Assembly (NCBI GenBank): GCA_028713395.1
Contig: JAQTOJ010000027.1
Span: 1 to 13,679, forward strand
Direction: 5' to 3'
DNA length: 13,679 nucleotides
From: Dehalococcoidales bacterium
GTDB lineage: Bacteria > Chloroflexota > Dehalococcoidia > Dehalococcoidales > Fen-1064
Both the position numbers and the translations under genes were made by a program. Position 1 is the stretch's first letter, and every line of letters starts with the position of its first letter. Positions 1-5,664 of the stretch are shown here, in pieces. The notes under the pieces are model-generated. The model did no database searches, was not told the DNA's origin, and was given only the letters and a program-made list of their open reading frames with translations.

Positions 1-638
1 ACGTGATGCTGGGCGCAGAGCGCTTTCACGGCCGCGGCGATGGGCAGGAGTTGTCCCCGGTCCATCGTTTTATCCCGGAGCTGTATAATGCCGGCGCCGC
101 CCCGGATCACCTGCGCGGTCATTTCCAGGTGACTTCTTCCCTTGAGCGCGGCGGTATCGATGACAACGTACAAACCATAGATGTGGCTGGCTTTGGTTTG
201 ACGCGTGATTTTCCCCAGCAGTTCTTTTTCAATAGAGTACATTTCGAAGCGGGCTTGTTGAAAATCCGCCGGTGCTAAACTCACAAGTAGTGGTATTACT
301 TTAGCAGTTTCTTCGAGGCTGCGTAATGCCTCTTGCACACGCCGGGAATTTGCCACCACCGACGCTGAAAGATCCCTTTTTACGTCTTTATCGGCAGCAG
401 CTTCCAAGTTCGTGCCGACGTCACCGGCGGCATCGCGGGCATCTAGCAGCACTTGTTGATTTGGCCATTCACTGACCGTGAATTTATGTCGTAAATTTTT
501 CAGGTGCTGATTGAGCGCGGCATCGTTGATCGCGAAACGGCAGACATCCTCCAGATAACGCAAACCCTCCGCCAGGCGGTTGAAAGAAGCATCCGCCATG
601 CGTAAAAGTTGTTTAGGATTGGTATCCGGTGAATTCAT
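1..638 (-). CDS. thiE: Bifunctional ThiD2-ThiE thiamine phosphate synthase, partial (3' end beyond window)
   Basis: An open frame reads 212 codons from an ATG at 638 to the left edge without a stop, so the C-terminus is missing. Residues about 10-145 match the ThiD2 domain as I remember it: NRLAEGLRYLEDVCRF near residue 20, LRHKF near 49, LLDARDAAGDVGT near 64 and RRVQEALRSLEE near 99. ThiD2 has been described as a monofunctional hydroxymethylpyrimidine-phosphate kinase. From about residue 153 (YGLYVVID) the ThiE TIM-barrel starts. GGAGIIQLRDK (180-190) carries the Gln and Lys expected to contact the pyrimidine pyrophosphate. The fused enzyme would phosphorylate HMP-P and then join it to thiazole phosphate in the cytoplasm. 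It lies 40 nt after the yraN stop and is probably the last or near-last gene of the minus-strand operon. No strong ribosome site is visible, and the Met at residue 14 is a less likely start. The domain assignment is from motif memory. Confidence 0.85.
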   Translation of the reverse strand, partial: MNSPDTNPKQLLRMADASFNRLAEGLRYLEDVCRFAINDAALNQHLKNLRHKFTVSEWPNQQVLLDARDAAGDVGTNLEAAADKDVKRDLSASVVANSRRVQEALRSLEETAKVIPLLVSLAPADFQQARFEMYSIEKELLGKITRQTKASHIYGLYVVIDTAALKGRSHLEMTAQVIRGGAGIIQLRDKTMDRGQLLPIAAAVKALCAQHH

Positions 639-678
639 AGTAATAATCTAACACTTAAGGCAGGTGAAGACAATCATT

Positions 679-1044
679 TTATTCATCTTCCACCGCATTC
701 TGAATCAGGCTAAGCCGTTTTACCTTGCCGCCGGCATCCATCTCGATGGCCACCAGGTCGATGCGCCAGTTCAACGGCGGATGCGCCATTTTTTCACGGT
801 AGCGGTGGGCCACCGCGATCATATGCTCTTTTTTCCGGCGGGTAATAGATTCTTCCGGCGTGCCATATAGTCGGCTGGTCTTGGTGCGGACTTCGATAAA
901 CACCTGGCAAGCGCCGTCCATGGCAACGATATCGACTTCCCCTTCCTTGACACGGTAGTTGCAATCCAGAATGCGGTAGCCGTGTTTCGCCAGATGCGCG
1001 GCGGCCAGCTTTTCCCCCAGCGCCCCGGTCGTTTGGCGTTTCAT
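679..1044 (-). CDS. YraN/UPF0102 family nuclease-like protein
   Basis: A 121-residue protein with the UPF0102 signature: an N-terminal GALGEKLAAAHLAKHGYRIL stretch (residues 8-27), then EGEVDIVAMDG with the acidic pair of a restriction-endonuclease-like fold, then FIEVRTK and YGTPEESITRRKK. In most relatives the third motif reads EVK followed by R two places on; here it is EVRTK, a Lys/Arg swap. The family resembles archaeal Holliday junction resolvases in fold, but its cellular role is not settled, so I give no function beyond probable nucleic-acid handling. The frame stays open back to an ATG at 1125. I choose the ATG at 1044 because it fits the family length and overlaps the rnhB stop as ATGA (1041-1044), a classic translational coupling arrangement. 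An rnhB-yraN pair is common in bacterial genomes. Confidence 0.88.
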   Translation of the reverse strand: MKRQTTGALGEKLAAAHLAKHGYRILDCNYRVKEGEVDIVAMDGACQVFIEVRTKTSRLYGTPEESITRRKKEHMIAVAHRYREKMAHPPLNWRIDLVAIEMDAGGKVKRLSLIQNAVEDE

Positions 1045-1679
1045 GCCACCGATCCGACAGCTTGTTCGCTTATCGGGGCAAACGACATGCGGTGGATGGG
1101 TGACGGACCAAGTCTTTGCAGGCACTCCAGATGCTTCTTGGTGCTGTACCCTTTATGGTCGGCAAGATGATAACCGGGGTACTCTTTATCCAGCTCACAC
1201 ATCAACCGGTCGCGGGTAACTTTGGCAATAATAGAGGCACAGGCAATGGAGAAACACACCGTATCTCCTTCCAACACGCCCTTTTGCAGGATCTTCACTT
1301 CCGGCAGCCGGAAAAAATCGATCAAGAGATAATCCGGCGCCGGTTCCAGTTGCTTGACCGCGCTTTTCATAGCCAGGCGGGTCGCTTTGGCAATACCCAC
1401 CATATCAATGGTCCGGGAATCGATCACCCCCACGCCGTAACTGACAGCCGCGCCGGTGATAAAACCAAATAAATACTCGCGGCGTTTTTCGGTGACCAGT
1501 TTGCTATCGGCCACCATACCCATCCATTTTGTCCTTAGTTTTTGGGGCAAGATGACCGCTGCCGCCACCACCGGCCCGGCCAGCGGCCCACGCCCGGCCT
1601 CGTCAATACCGGCAATATAGCGGTAACCCTGCTGCCACTGGATTTTTTCTTCCTGAAAGGTAGGTTTAAGCATCTTCAT
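1041..1679 (-). CDS. rnhB: Ribonuclease HII
   Basis: RNase HII cleaves the RNA strand of RNA-DNA hybrids and nicks at single ribonucleotides left in DNA. The 212-residue product has the full set of family motifs. IDEAGRGPLAGPV starts at residue 25 and holds the catalytic Asp26-Glu27 pair. LLIDFFRLPE supplies the third acidic residue, followed by KGVLEGDTVCFSIACASIIAKVTRDR. The C-terminal blocks are YPGYHLADHKGYSTKKH and a final HRMSF. Length is normal for a bacterial RnhB. An ATG two codons downstream is an alternative start. The upstream ribosome site is weak (GGAA about 10 nt before the ATG), consistent with coupling to tmk, whose stop lies 3 nt upstream. The 3' end overlaps the yraN start by 4 nt. 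Confidence 0.97.
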   Translation of the reverse strand: MKMLKPTFQEEKIQWQQGYRYIAGIDEAGRGPLAGPVVAAAVILPQKLRTKWMGMVADSKLVTEKRREYLFGFITGAAVSYGVGVIDSRTIDMVGIAKATRLAMKSAVKQLEPAPDYLLIDFFRLPEVKILQKGVLEGDTVCFSIACASIIAKVTRDRLMCELDKEYPGYHLADHKGYSTKKHLECLQRLGPSPIHRMSFAPISEQAVGSVA

Positions 1680-1682
1680 GTA

Positions 1683-2309
1683 TCATTCCAGAATTGAGGA
1701 AACCCGCTGCCAGATAATACCGGCAATTCTTTTTTTATCCAGCCGGGCATCGATTACGGTGAAACGCCGCGGTTCACTGGCGGCGATTTGCAGATATCCC
1801 TGACGCACCCGTTCGTGGAAAGCCACTTCTTCTTTTTCAAAGCGGTTGGTCTCGCGGGTGCTTTTACGCGCCAGTCCTTCTTTTACGGGGATATCGAGCA
1901 GAAAGGTCATCTCCGGTTGTAGACCTCCGGTAGCCGTGGCATTGGCATTTTTTATCGCCGCCATGTCCAGGCCACGTCCGCACCCTTGATAGGCCAGTGT
2001 GGAATCTGCAAAGCGGTCGCAGATCACAATTTTACCGGCAGACAAAGCCGGATTGATGACTTGCTGCACCAACTGGGCGCGGGCGGCGTTGAACAGCAAC
2101 AGTTCCGCCAACGGAGATATCTCATTGCTGTGCCCCCACTTGAGCAAACGGCTCAGTTTTTCCCCGAGTGCCGTGCTGCCGGGCTCGTGGATGAGTATCA
2201 CGGGTAAGGATAGTTTTTGTAAACGGCGGTAAAGCTTACGCGTTTGCAGACTCTTGCCACTGCCTTCGCCGCCTTCAAAGGTAATGAATAACCCGTTTTT
2301 TTCTTTCAT
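1683..2309 (-). CDS. tmk: Thymidylate kinase (dTMP kinase)
   Basis: Thymidylate kinase phosphorylates dTMP to dTDP, the committed step toward dTTP. The 208-residue protein opens with FITFEGGEGSGKSLQ, whose P-loop GGEGSGKS lies at residues 13-20. The dTMP-binding HEPGSTALGE block follows at 41-50. CDRF (97-100) is the conserved DR motif before STLAYQGCGRG. The LID-type segment at about 156-170 (LARKSTRETNRFEKEE) includes the NRFE motif. Length and motif order are normal for the bacterial enzyme. The start at 2309 places the P-loop at its usual distance from the N-terminus. It sits between the histidine phosphatase gene (41 nt upstream) and rnhB (3 nt downstream), so it is almost certainly co-transcribed with them. 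Confidence 0.96.
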   Translation of the reverse strand: MKEKNGLFITFEGGEGSGKSLQTRKLYRRLQKLSLPVILIHEPGSTALGEKLSRLLKWGHSNEISPLAELLLFNAARAQLVQQVINPALSAGKIVICDRFADSTLAYQGCGRGLDMAAIKNANATATGGLQPEMTFLLDIPVKEGLARKSTRETNRFEKEEVAFHERVRQGYLQIAASEPRRFTVIDARLDKKRIAGIIWQRVSSILE

Positions 2310-2350
2310 CTGCTTGCCAGTTTAGCATTCTTGAGGGCAGACAACAACCC

Positions 2351-2965
2351 TTAAATCCTATCTTTCAGGTAAGAAATATCATTGAAACGCGTCAGGTAAA
2401 TGTCCGGCGGATCATAGTAAACGATGCTCAGAGAGGCAGTATCGATACGCCAGCGCATGGCATGCCGCATGGGCAGCCCGAGGAAATGGCACAACAAGGC
2501 GGTGATGGGCCCGCTGTGAGCGACGATCAGAATCGTATCTTTAGGATTATAGGCTTTAAGTTTTTTCACAAACGATCTGACCCGTTTGATGAAACCCCGG
2601 TATTTTTCCCCGCCGGGGAAATTGAGATCGAGGGTAAATGACATGCATTGCGCGGCGACTTCCGGATATTGTATGCCGATTTGCTCAAAAGAAAGCCCTT
2701 CACATTCCCCGTAGTGCAATTCCCGGAGTTCGGGGCAGGGAATTACGGATAAGCCACGCGGCTGTGCCAGAATAGATGCCGTCATCATGGTGCGTTTCAG
2801 GTCGCTGGCAAAAACCGCCGTAACCGGTTCATCGGCGATATAATCTTTGAGCCGGGTGACTTGTTTCATACCCAACGGGCTCAGTTCGATATCGCTGTGA
2901 CCCATGAACCGACGATTGGCATTAAAATCAGTATCGCCATGCCTGACCAATAAAAGACGGGGCAT
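2351..2965 (-). CDS. Histidine phosphatase family protein (phosphoglycerate mutase-like)
   Basis: A 204-residue branch-1 histidine phosphatase. LLLVRHGDT near the N-terminus carries the nucleophilic His9 next to Arg8. SDLKRTMMTA (54-63) carries the conserved Arg58. ELRELHYGECEG carries the proton-donor Glu82, and ILIVAHSGPI carries the second His150. Members include cofactor-dependent phosphoglycerate mutases, alpha-ribazole phosphatase (CobC) and general phosphatases. The sequence does not decide between them, and no cobalamin genes are visible nearby. The frame stays open upstream to 3067. I prefer the ATG at 2965 because GGAGAG lies just before it, the RHG motif then falls at the normal position, and the longer form would run through the divergent promoter and its dyad. 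It is probably the first gene of the minus-strand operon. Confidence 0.85.
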   Translation of the reverse strand: MPRLLLVRHGDTDFNANRRFMGHSDIELSPLGMKQVTRLKDYIADEPVTAVFASDLKRTMMTASILAQPRGLSVIPCPELRELHYGECEGLSFEQIGIQYPEVAAQCMSFTLDLNFPGGEKYRGFIKRVRSFVKKLKAYNPKDTILIVAHSGPITALLCHFLGLPMRHAMRWRIDTASLSIVYYDPPDIYLTRFNDISYLKDRI

Positions 2966-2984
2966 CTTCTCTCCAATTGCCTCC

Positions 2985-3013
2985 ATGCTAACCCATCCAC
3001 CATGGAGCGTCAA
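2985..3013 (-). promoter_or_regulatory. Possible promoter for the minus-strand gpm-like/tmk/rnhB operon
   Basis: On the minus strand TTGACG (3013-3008) and TAGCAT (2990-2985) are separated by 17 nt. The -35 matches consensus at five of six bases and the -10 at four of six. Transcription would begin near 2978, giving a very short leader before the ATG at 2965. This is a consensus match by eye only. Confidence 0.35.
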
Positions 3014-3016
3014 GCG

Positions 3017-3038
3017 TTTTGACAGCCTTGTGTCAAAA
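3017..3038. promoter_or_regulatory. Perfect inverted repeat, operator-like, in divergent promoter region
   Basis: TTTTGACA (3017-3024) and TGTCAAAA (3031-3038) form a perfect 8-bp dyad around a 6-nt centre. The left arm contains the consensus -35 box TTGACA used by the plus-strand promoter, so a protein bound here would block RNA polymerase. It sits between two divergent genes. No regulator gene is present in the window, and the binding protein is unknown. Confidence 0.5.
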
Positions 3039-3048
3039 GGGTTATCTT
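3019..3048 (+). promoter_or_regulatory. Sigma-70-type promoter for the epimerase-like gene
   Basis: A perfect -35 TTGACA (3019-3024) is followed after 18 nt by TATCTT (3043-3048), four of six matches to TATAAT. Transcription would start near 3055, about 40 nt before the ATG at 3094. The -35 box overlaps the dyad at 3017-3038. Confidence 0.5.
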
Positions 3049-3093
3049 TAACTAACATAAAAAACAATTCTATATTGTAGCTGAGGAGGCGGT

Positions 3094-3465
3094 ATGATAC
3101 ACGGTTATCATCATGTCGGTCTGGCAGTCAAAAATATCGATGAAGTGGCGAACTATCTAAAAGACATTTTCGGGGCGGAATTCGTCAGCACCCGCGGACT
3201 GGAAACACCGGAATTTTATTCACGCAACGTTAAAATCGGTGATAGTCTGGTAGAACTGCTGGAACCCCGCGGCAAAGACGGTTTGATAGAAAAGTTTCTG
3301 GCGGCGCGCGGTGAGGGCATTCATCATATCTCGTTCCGAGTAGATGACCCGGAAGAAGTCTTTAAGAAATGCGATGAGAAGGGCATCCGCACGCTCAACC
3401 GCCGCTTCATCCATCCGAAGAGTTCCCACGGTGTGCTGATTGAGATCATCGGCCCCAGGGGTTAA
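3094..3465 (+). CDS. Methylmalonyl-CoA epimerase-like VOC family protein
   Basis: A 123-residue single-domain vicinal-oxygen-chelate protein. The two beta-alpha-beta-beta-beta modules are clear: YHHVGLAVKNIDEVANYLKDIFGAEF at the N-terminus, and GIHHISFRVDDPEEVFKKCDEKGI in the middle. The likely metal ligands are His7, the Glu within VELLEP (residues 53-58), His77/His78 and Glu117 in VLIEIIG. This pattern is that of methylmalonyl-CoA epimerase, which interconverts the (2R) and (2S) forms on the way between propionyl-CoA and succinyl-CoA. The protein is slightly shorter than typical members, and no methylmalonyl-CoA mutase or carboxylase gene is nearby, so another VOC isomerase or lyase role is possible. 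The start is fixed by a strong GAGGAGG ending 4 nt before the ATG. It is probably transcribed alone from the promoter at 3019-3048. Confidence 0.8.
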   Translation: MIHGYHHVGLAVKNIDEVANYLKDIFGAEFVSTRGLETPEFYSRNVKIGDSLVELLEPRGKDGLIEKFLAARGEGIHHISFRVDDPEEVFKKCDEKGIRTLNRRFIHPKSSHGVLIEIIGPRG

Positions 3466-3656
3466 CTACACCCTAAAACGATAAAATACGAACCATATCT
3501 TGGTGGTCGTTCGTCGGTCTCGCATCACTTTCTTTACCCATCCGTTTAATGAATGGTGAATCTGGCATTGATGCGAAAGTAAACAAGAAAACCCGCCATA
3601 GGCTATCTCCCCTCCCTTAAAAGTTGAAGAGAGGCGAGGAGGAAATTAAAATAATA
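3466..3656. other. Intergenic region with small inverted repeats
   Basis: No convincing gene or terminator is visible. Two inverted repeats stand out: ACGAAC/GTTCGT (3488-3493 and 3509-3514) and TCGCATC/GATGCGA (3520-3526 and 3570-3576). A CCTCC at 3611-3615 could pair with the GGAGG of the downstream ribosome site (3638-3642). None has a U-tract. I see no promoter matching consensus for the hydrolase gene. Confidence 0.35.
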
Positions 3657-5264
3657 ATGGATATCCCCCCTCCCCTGACGCAAACTAATATAGTAACCCG
3701 TATTATACTTGCGATACTCCTGTTTACCATCTGCGCAGCGCTGTCATTGATTCCCTTAATATCAGTAGCCGCGGATTCTGAGCTCGCTGGCACGCTATCT
3801 AATGCCATTGACAACTATATCCGGCAGCAGATGACGGAAAACAAGATTCCCGGTTTAGCCATCAGCATCGTGCAAAATCAGGAGACCATTTACCTTCATG
3901 GTTTCGGTAGAGCCAGCTTGAAAAAAGGCACGGTAGTGTCACCGCAAACCGTTTTTGATTTGGCGTCATGCAGCAAATCATTCACCGCCCTGGCAGTCTT
4001 GCTGCTCGATTACAAAGGTTTGATCGAACTTGATAAACCCTTTACCGATTACGTGCCAGAGTTCAAGTTGGACGATAACGGCGAATCCACCGTCATCACC
4101 GTACGCGAATTATTGAATCAGACGAGTGGACTGCCGGGCACTTTCTCCGAGCCGGTGGCCTATCACCAGGGACCGGATGCTATGGAAAATCTGATCCTCG
4201 CGATGAAAAAAGTGGGCATCAACCGAACGCCGGGATCATCATTCGAATATACCAATTTGAATTACGCTCTACTCGGCGCGCTGGTGGAGCGTATCAGCGG
4301 GCAAACCTTTGAAGATTATGTAAAGATAAACATCTTCGAGCCGTTGGGTATGAAAAACAGCACATTATCACCGGAAGCCGCGGCCAGGATGGACCGGGCG
4401 GACGGACACCAATTGTTCCTCGGTCATGTCGTGACCAGAAATGTCCCAATTTACCGCAGCATGGTGCCTGCCGGCTGGGTAATGTCCAGCGCGGAAGATA
4501 TGAGCCGCTGGCTGAAAATGAACTTGAATGATGGGCAACTGGATGGAGTTCAAGTAATGCCCGCCGAAATTATCCGCTTGATGCACCAATCAGAGGTTAA
4601 AATCACTAAAGAAGGCGAAGAGGCGGCGTACGGCATGGGTTGGTTCATCGATACCCTGGATGACGGCACGCCCGTATTCTGGCATGGCGGCGATACTCCG
4701 AATTTCCTGGCAGAAATGATCCTGTTACCCGAACAGGGACTAGGGCTGGCAATGCTGGTCAACGGACAAACCACCAACACCGCGCACCAGATCGCCCAGC
4801 ATGTCATGTCTATGGTTTCGCAGAAAAATATCAAGTTACCGGCGGCGCCCTGGTGGTCGTCCTGGAAATCCACCGATGATATATCTACCTATGCCTCCAT
4901 GATTTCTTTACTATCTCTGGGAGCTCTTGTAGTCTACATCTGGTGGCAGATAAAAACGCTTGGTAACGCACGAAACCAACCCCTGAACCGAGGCACACCT
5001 TCACGCCGCCGAAAAGTCTGGTTGTTTGTCATACCCGCCACACCCTGGGCGGTTTTACTTTTACCGGTAGGCGCAGCATTCATTATCATGCAAACGCTTT
5101 TCGGGGTAAATGTTTTTGTCACACTGATCAGAGTAGGCTATTTCACCCCGCCGGGCGTGGTCATCGCCGCTATTTTGATCTTATTTTCTCTGTTCCTTTG
5201 GGCACTGGCGTTATCACTGGTGACCATATTTAAAGCGTTCAACAAAACCCGAACATCCGGTTAA
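3657..5264 (+). CDS. Membrane-anchored serine hydrolase, beta-lactamase/D-peptidase class C-like
   Basis: A 535-residue protein of the beta-lactamase-related (PF00144/peptidase S12-like) superfamily. Residues about 11-37 form a hydrophobic signal or anchor ending near VAADS. The catalytic domain (about 40-385) holds all three motifs: SCSK with nucleophile Ser104 and Lys107, YTN with Tyr198, and HGG with His343. The C-terminal third carries about three membrane segments (roughly 411-432, 454-479 and 497-525) joined by a basic loop. The catalytic domain should therefore lie outside the cytoplasm, tethered at both ends. Relatives include DD-peptidases, D-aminopeptidases, esterases and penicillin-binding-like proteins; the substrate cannot be told from sequence. 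A TTG at 3624 would add 11 charged residues. I choose the ATG at 3657, though AGGAGG (3637-3642) is 14 nt away, longer than usual. The next genes encode a peptide importer, a possible functional partner. Confidence 0.88.
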   Translation: MDIPPPLTQTNIVTRIILAILLFTICAALSLIPLISVAADSELAGTLSNAIDNYIRQQMTENKIPGLAISIVQNQETIYLHGFGRASLKKGTVVSPQTVFDLASCSKSFTALAVLLLDYKGLIELDKPFTDYVPEFKLDDNGESTVITVRELLNQTSGLPGTFSEPVAYHQGPDAMENLILAMKKVGINRTPGSSFEYTNLNYALLGALVERISGQTFEDYVKINIFEPLGMKNSTLSPEAAARMDRADGHQLFLGHVVTRNVPIYRSMVPAGWVMSSAEDMSRWLKMNLNDGQLDGVQVMPAEIIRLMHQSEVKITKEGEEAAYGMGWFIDTLDDGTPVFWHGGDTPNFLAEMILLPEQGLGLAMLVNGQTTNTAHQIAQHVMSMVSQKNIKLPAAPWWSSWKSTDDISTYASMISLLSLGALVVYIWWQIKTLGNARNQPLNRGTPSRRRKVWLFVIPATPWAVLLLPVGAAFIIMQTLFGVNVFVTLIRVGYFTPPGVVIAAILILFSLFLWALALSLVTIFKAFNKTRTSG

Positions 5265-5388
5265 TCAGGCAAGTTCACCGGGCTTATCCACATTTCCTAA
5301 ATAATATACGATATAGTTATTCTGCTGATCGAGCGTCCAAATCGTGTTTATTAAAAAATGAGGCGCGTATATCATTTTTATATCAATT

Positions 5389-5417
5389 TTGACTGCCGAA
5401 TGGTTTAGATTTAAAAT
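5389..5417 (+). promoter_or_regulatory. Upstream promoter P1 of the peptide transporter operon
   Basis: TTGACT (5389-5394) and TAAAAT (5412-5417) are separated by exactly 17 nt; each box matches the sigma-70 consensus at five of six bases. Transcripts would have a leader of about 240 nt. The surroundings are AT-rich, so a chance match is possible. Confidence 0.45.
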
Positions 5418-5487
5418 AGTTCACATTTTACATTGCGATCGTGCGTATAAAAAATCCTTTTATTATTTTTAGATTCAGAATAGCTAC

Positions 5488-5516
5488 TTGACAAGGTGTC
5501 GGGGCAATGTCATAAT
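5488..5516 (+). promoter_or_regulatory. Main promoter P2 of the peptide transporter operon
   Basis: A perfect -35 TTGACA (5488-5493), a 17-nt spacer and CATAAT (5511-5516), with one mismatch to TATAAT. This is the best promoter match in the window. Transcription would begin near 5523, leaving a leader of about 140 nt before the binding-protein gene. Confidence 0.7.
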
Positions 5517-5575
5517 TCCCTCACAAAAGGTATGAAACTAAAATCCCAGAACAAATAGTAGTGCTATATAATTTT

Positions 5576-5594
5576 CTACCTCCACCCAAGGTAG
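5576..5594 (+). other. Small hairpin in the transporter leader
   Basis: CTACCT (5576-5581) pairs perfectly with AGGTAG (5589-5594) across a 7-nt loop. It lies in the presumed 5' untranslated region, about 70 nt before the start codon. It lacks a U-tract, so it is not a terminator. Its role, if any, is unknown. Confidence 0.35.
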
Positions 5595-5664
5595 TTCTGC
5601 CCGGCGATGAATAGAGGCTCAATCACTGTCGATAACAGACTAAAAAGAGGAATAAGGAGGGCAA

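Larger units (their letters stand above)
5265..5664. other. AT-rich regulatory intergenic region upstream of the peptide transporter operon
   Basis: Four hundred bases without a gene, clearly richer in A and T than the flanking coding DNA. It contains two tandem sigma-70-type promoter matches (listed separately), a small hairpin in the presumed leader, and a strong ribosome site at 5655-5660. No terminator for the upstream hydrolase gene is recognisable, and no known riboswitch class is recognised. Confidence 0.7.

Noticed and set aside
982..1472. Plus-strand open frames across rnhB and yraN
   Set aside because: They are antisense to strongly conserved genes, have no recognisable domains and no ribosome sites.
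2966..3067. Longer histidine phosphatase start giving 34 extra residues
   Set aside because: The extension crosses the divergent promoters and dyad, and the RHG motif fits the N-terminus from the ATG at 2965, which has its own ribosome site.
3624..3656. TTG start for the serine hydrolase
   Set aside because: It would place the AGGAGG ribosome site inside the coding region and add a highly charged stretch before the membrane anchor.
5567..5572. Perfect TATAAT in the transporter leader
   Set aside because: No acceptable -35 lies 16-18 nt upstream (the bases there read TCCCAG), so it is more likely chance in AT-rich DNA.
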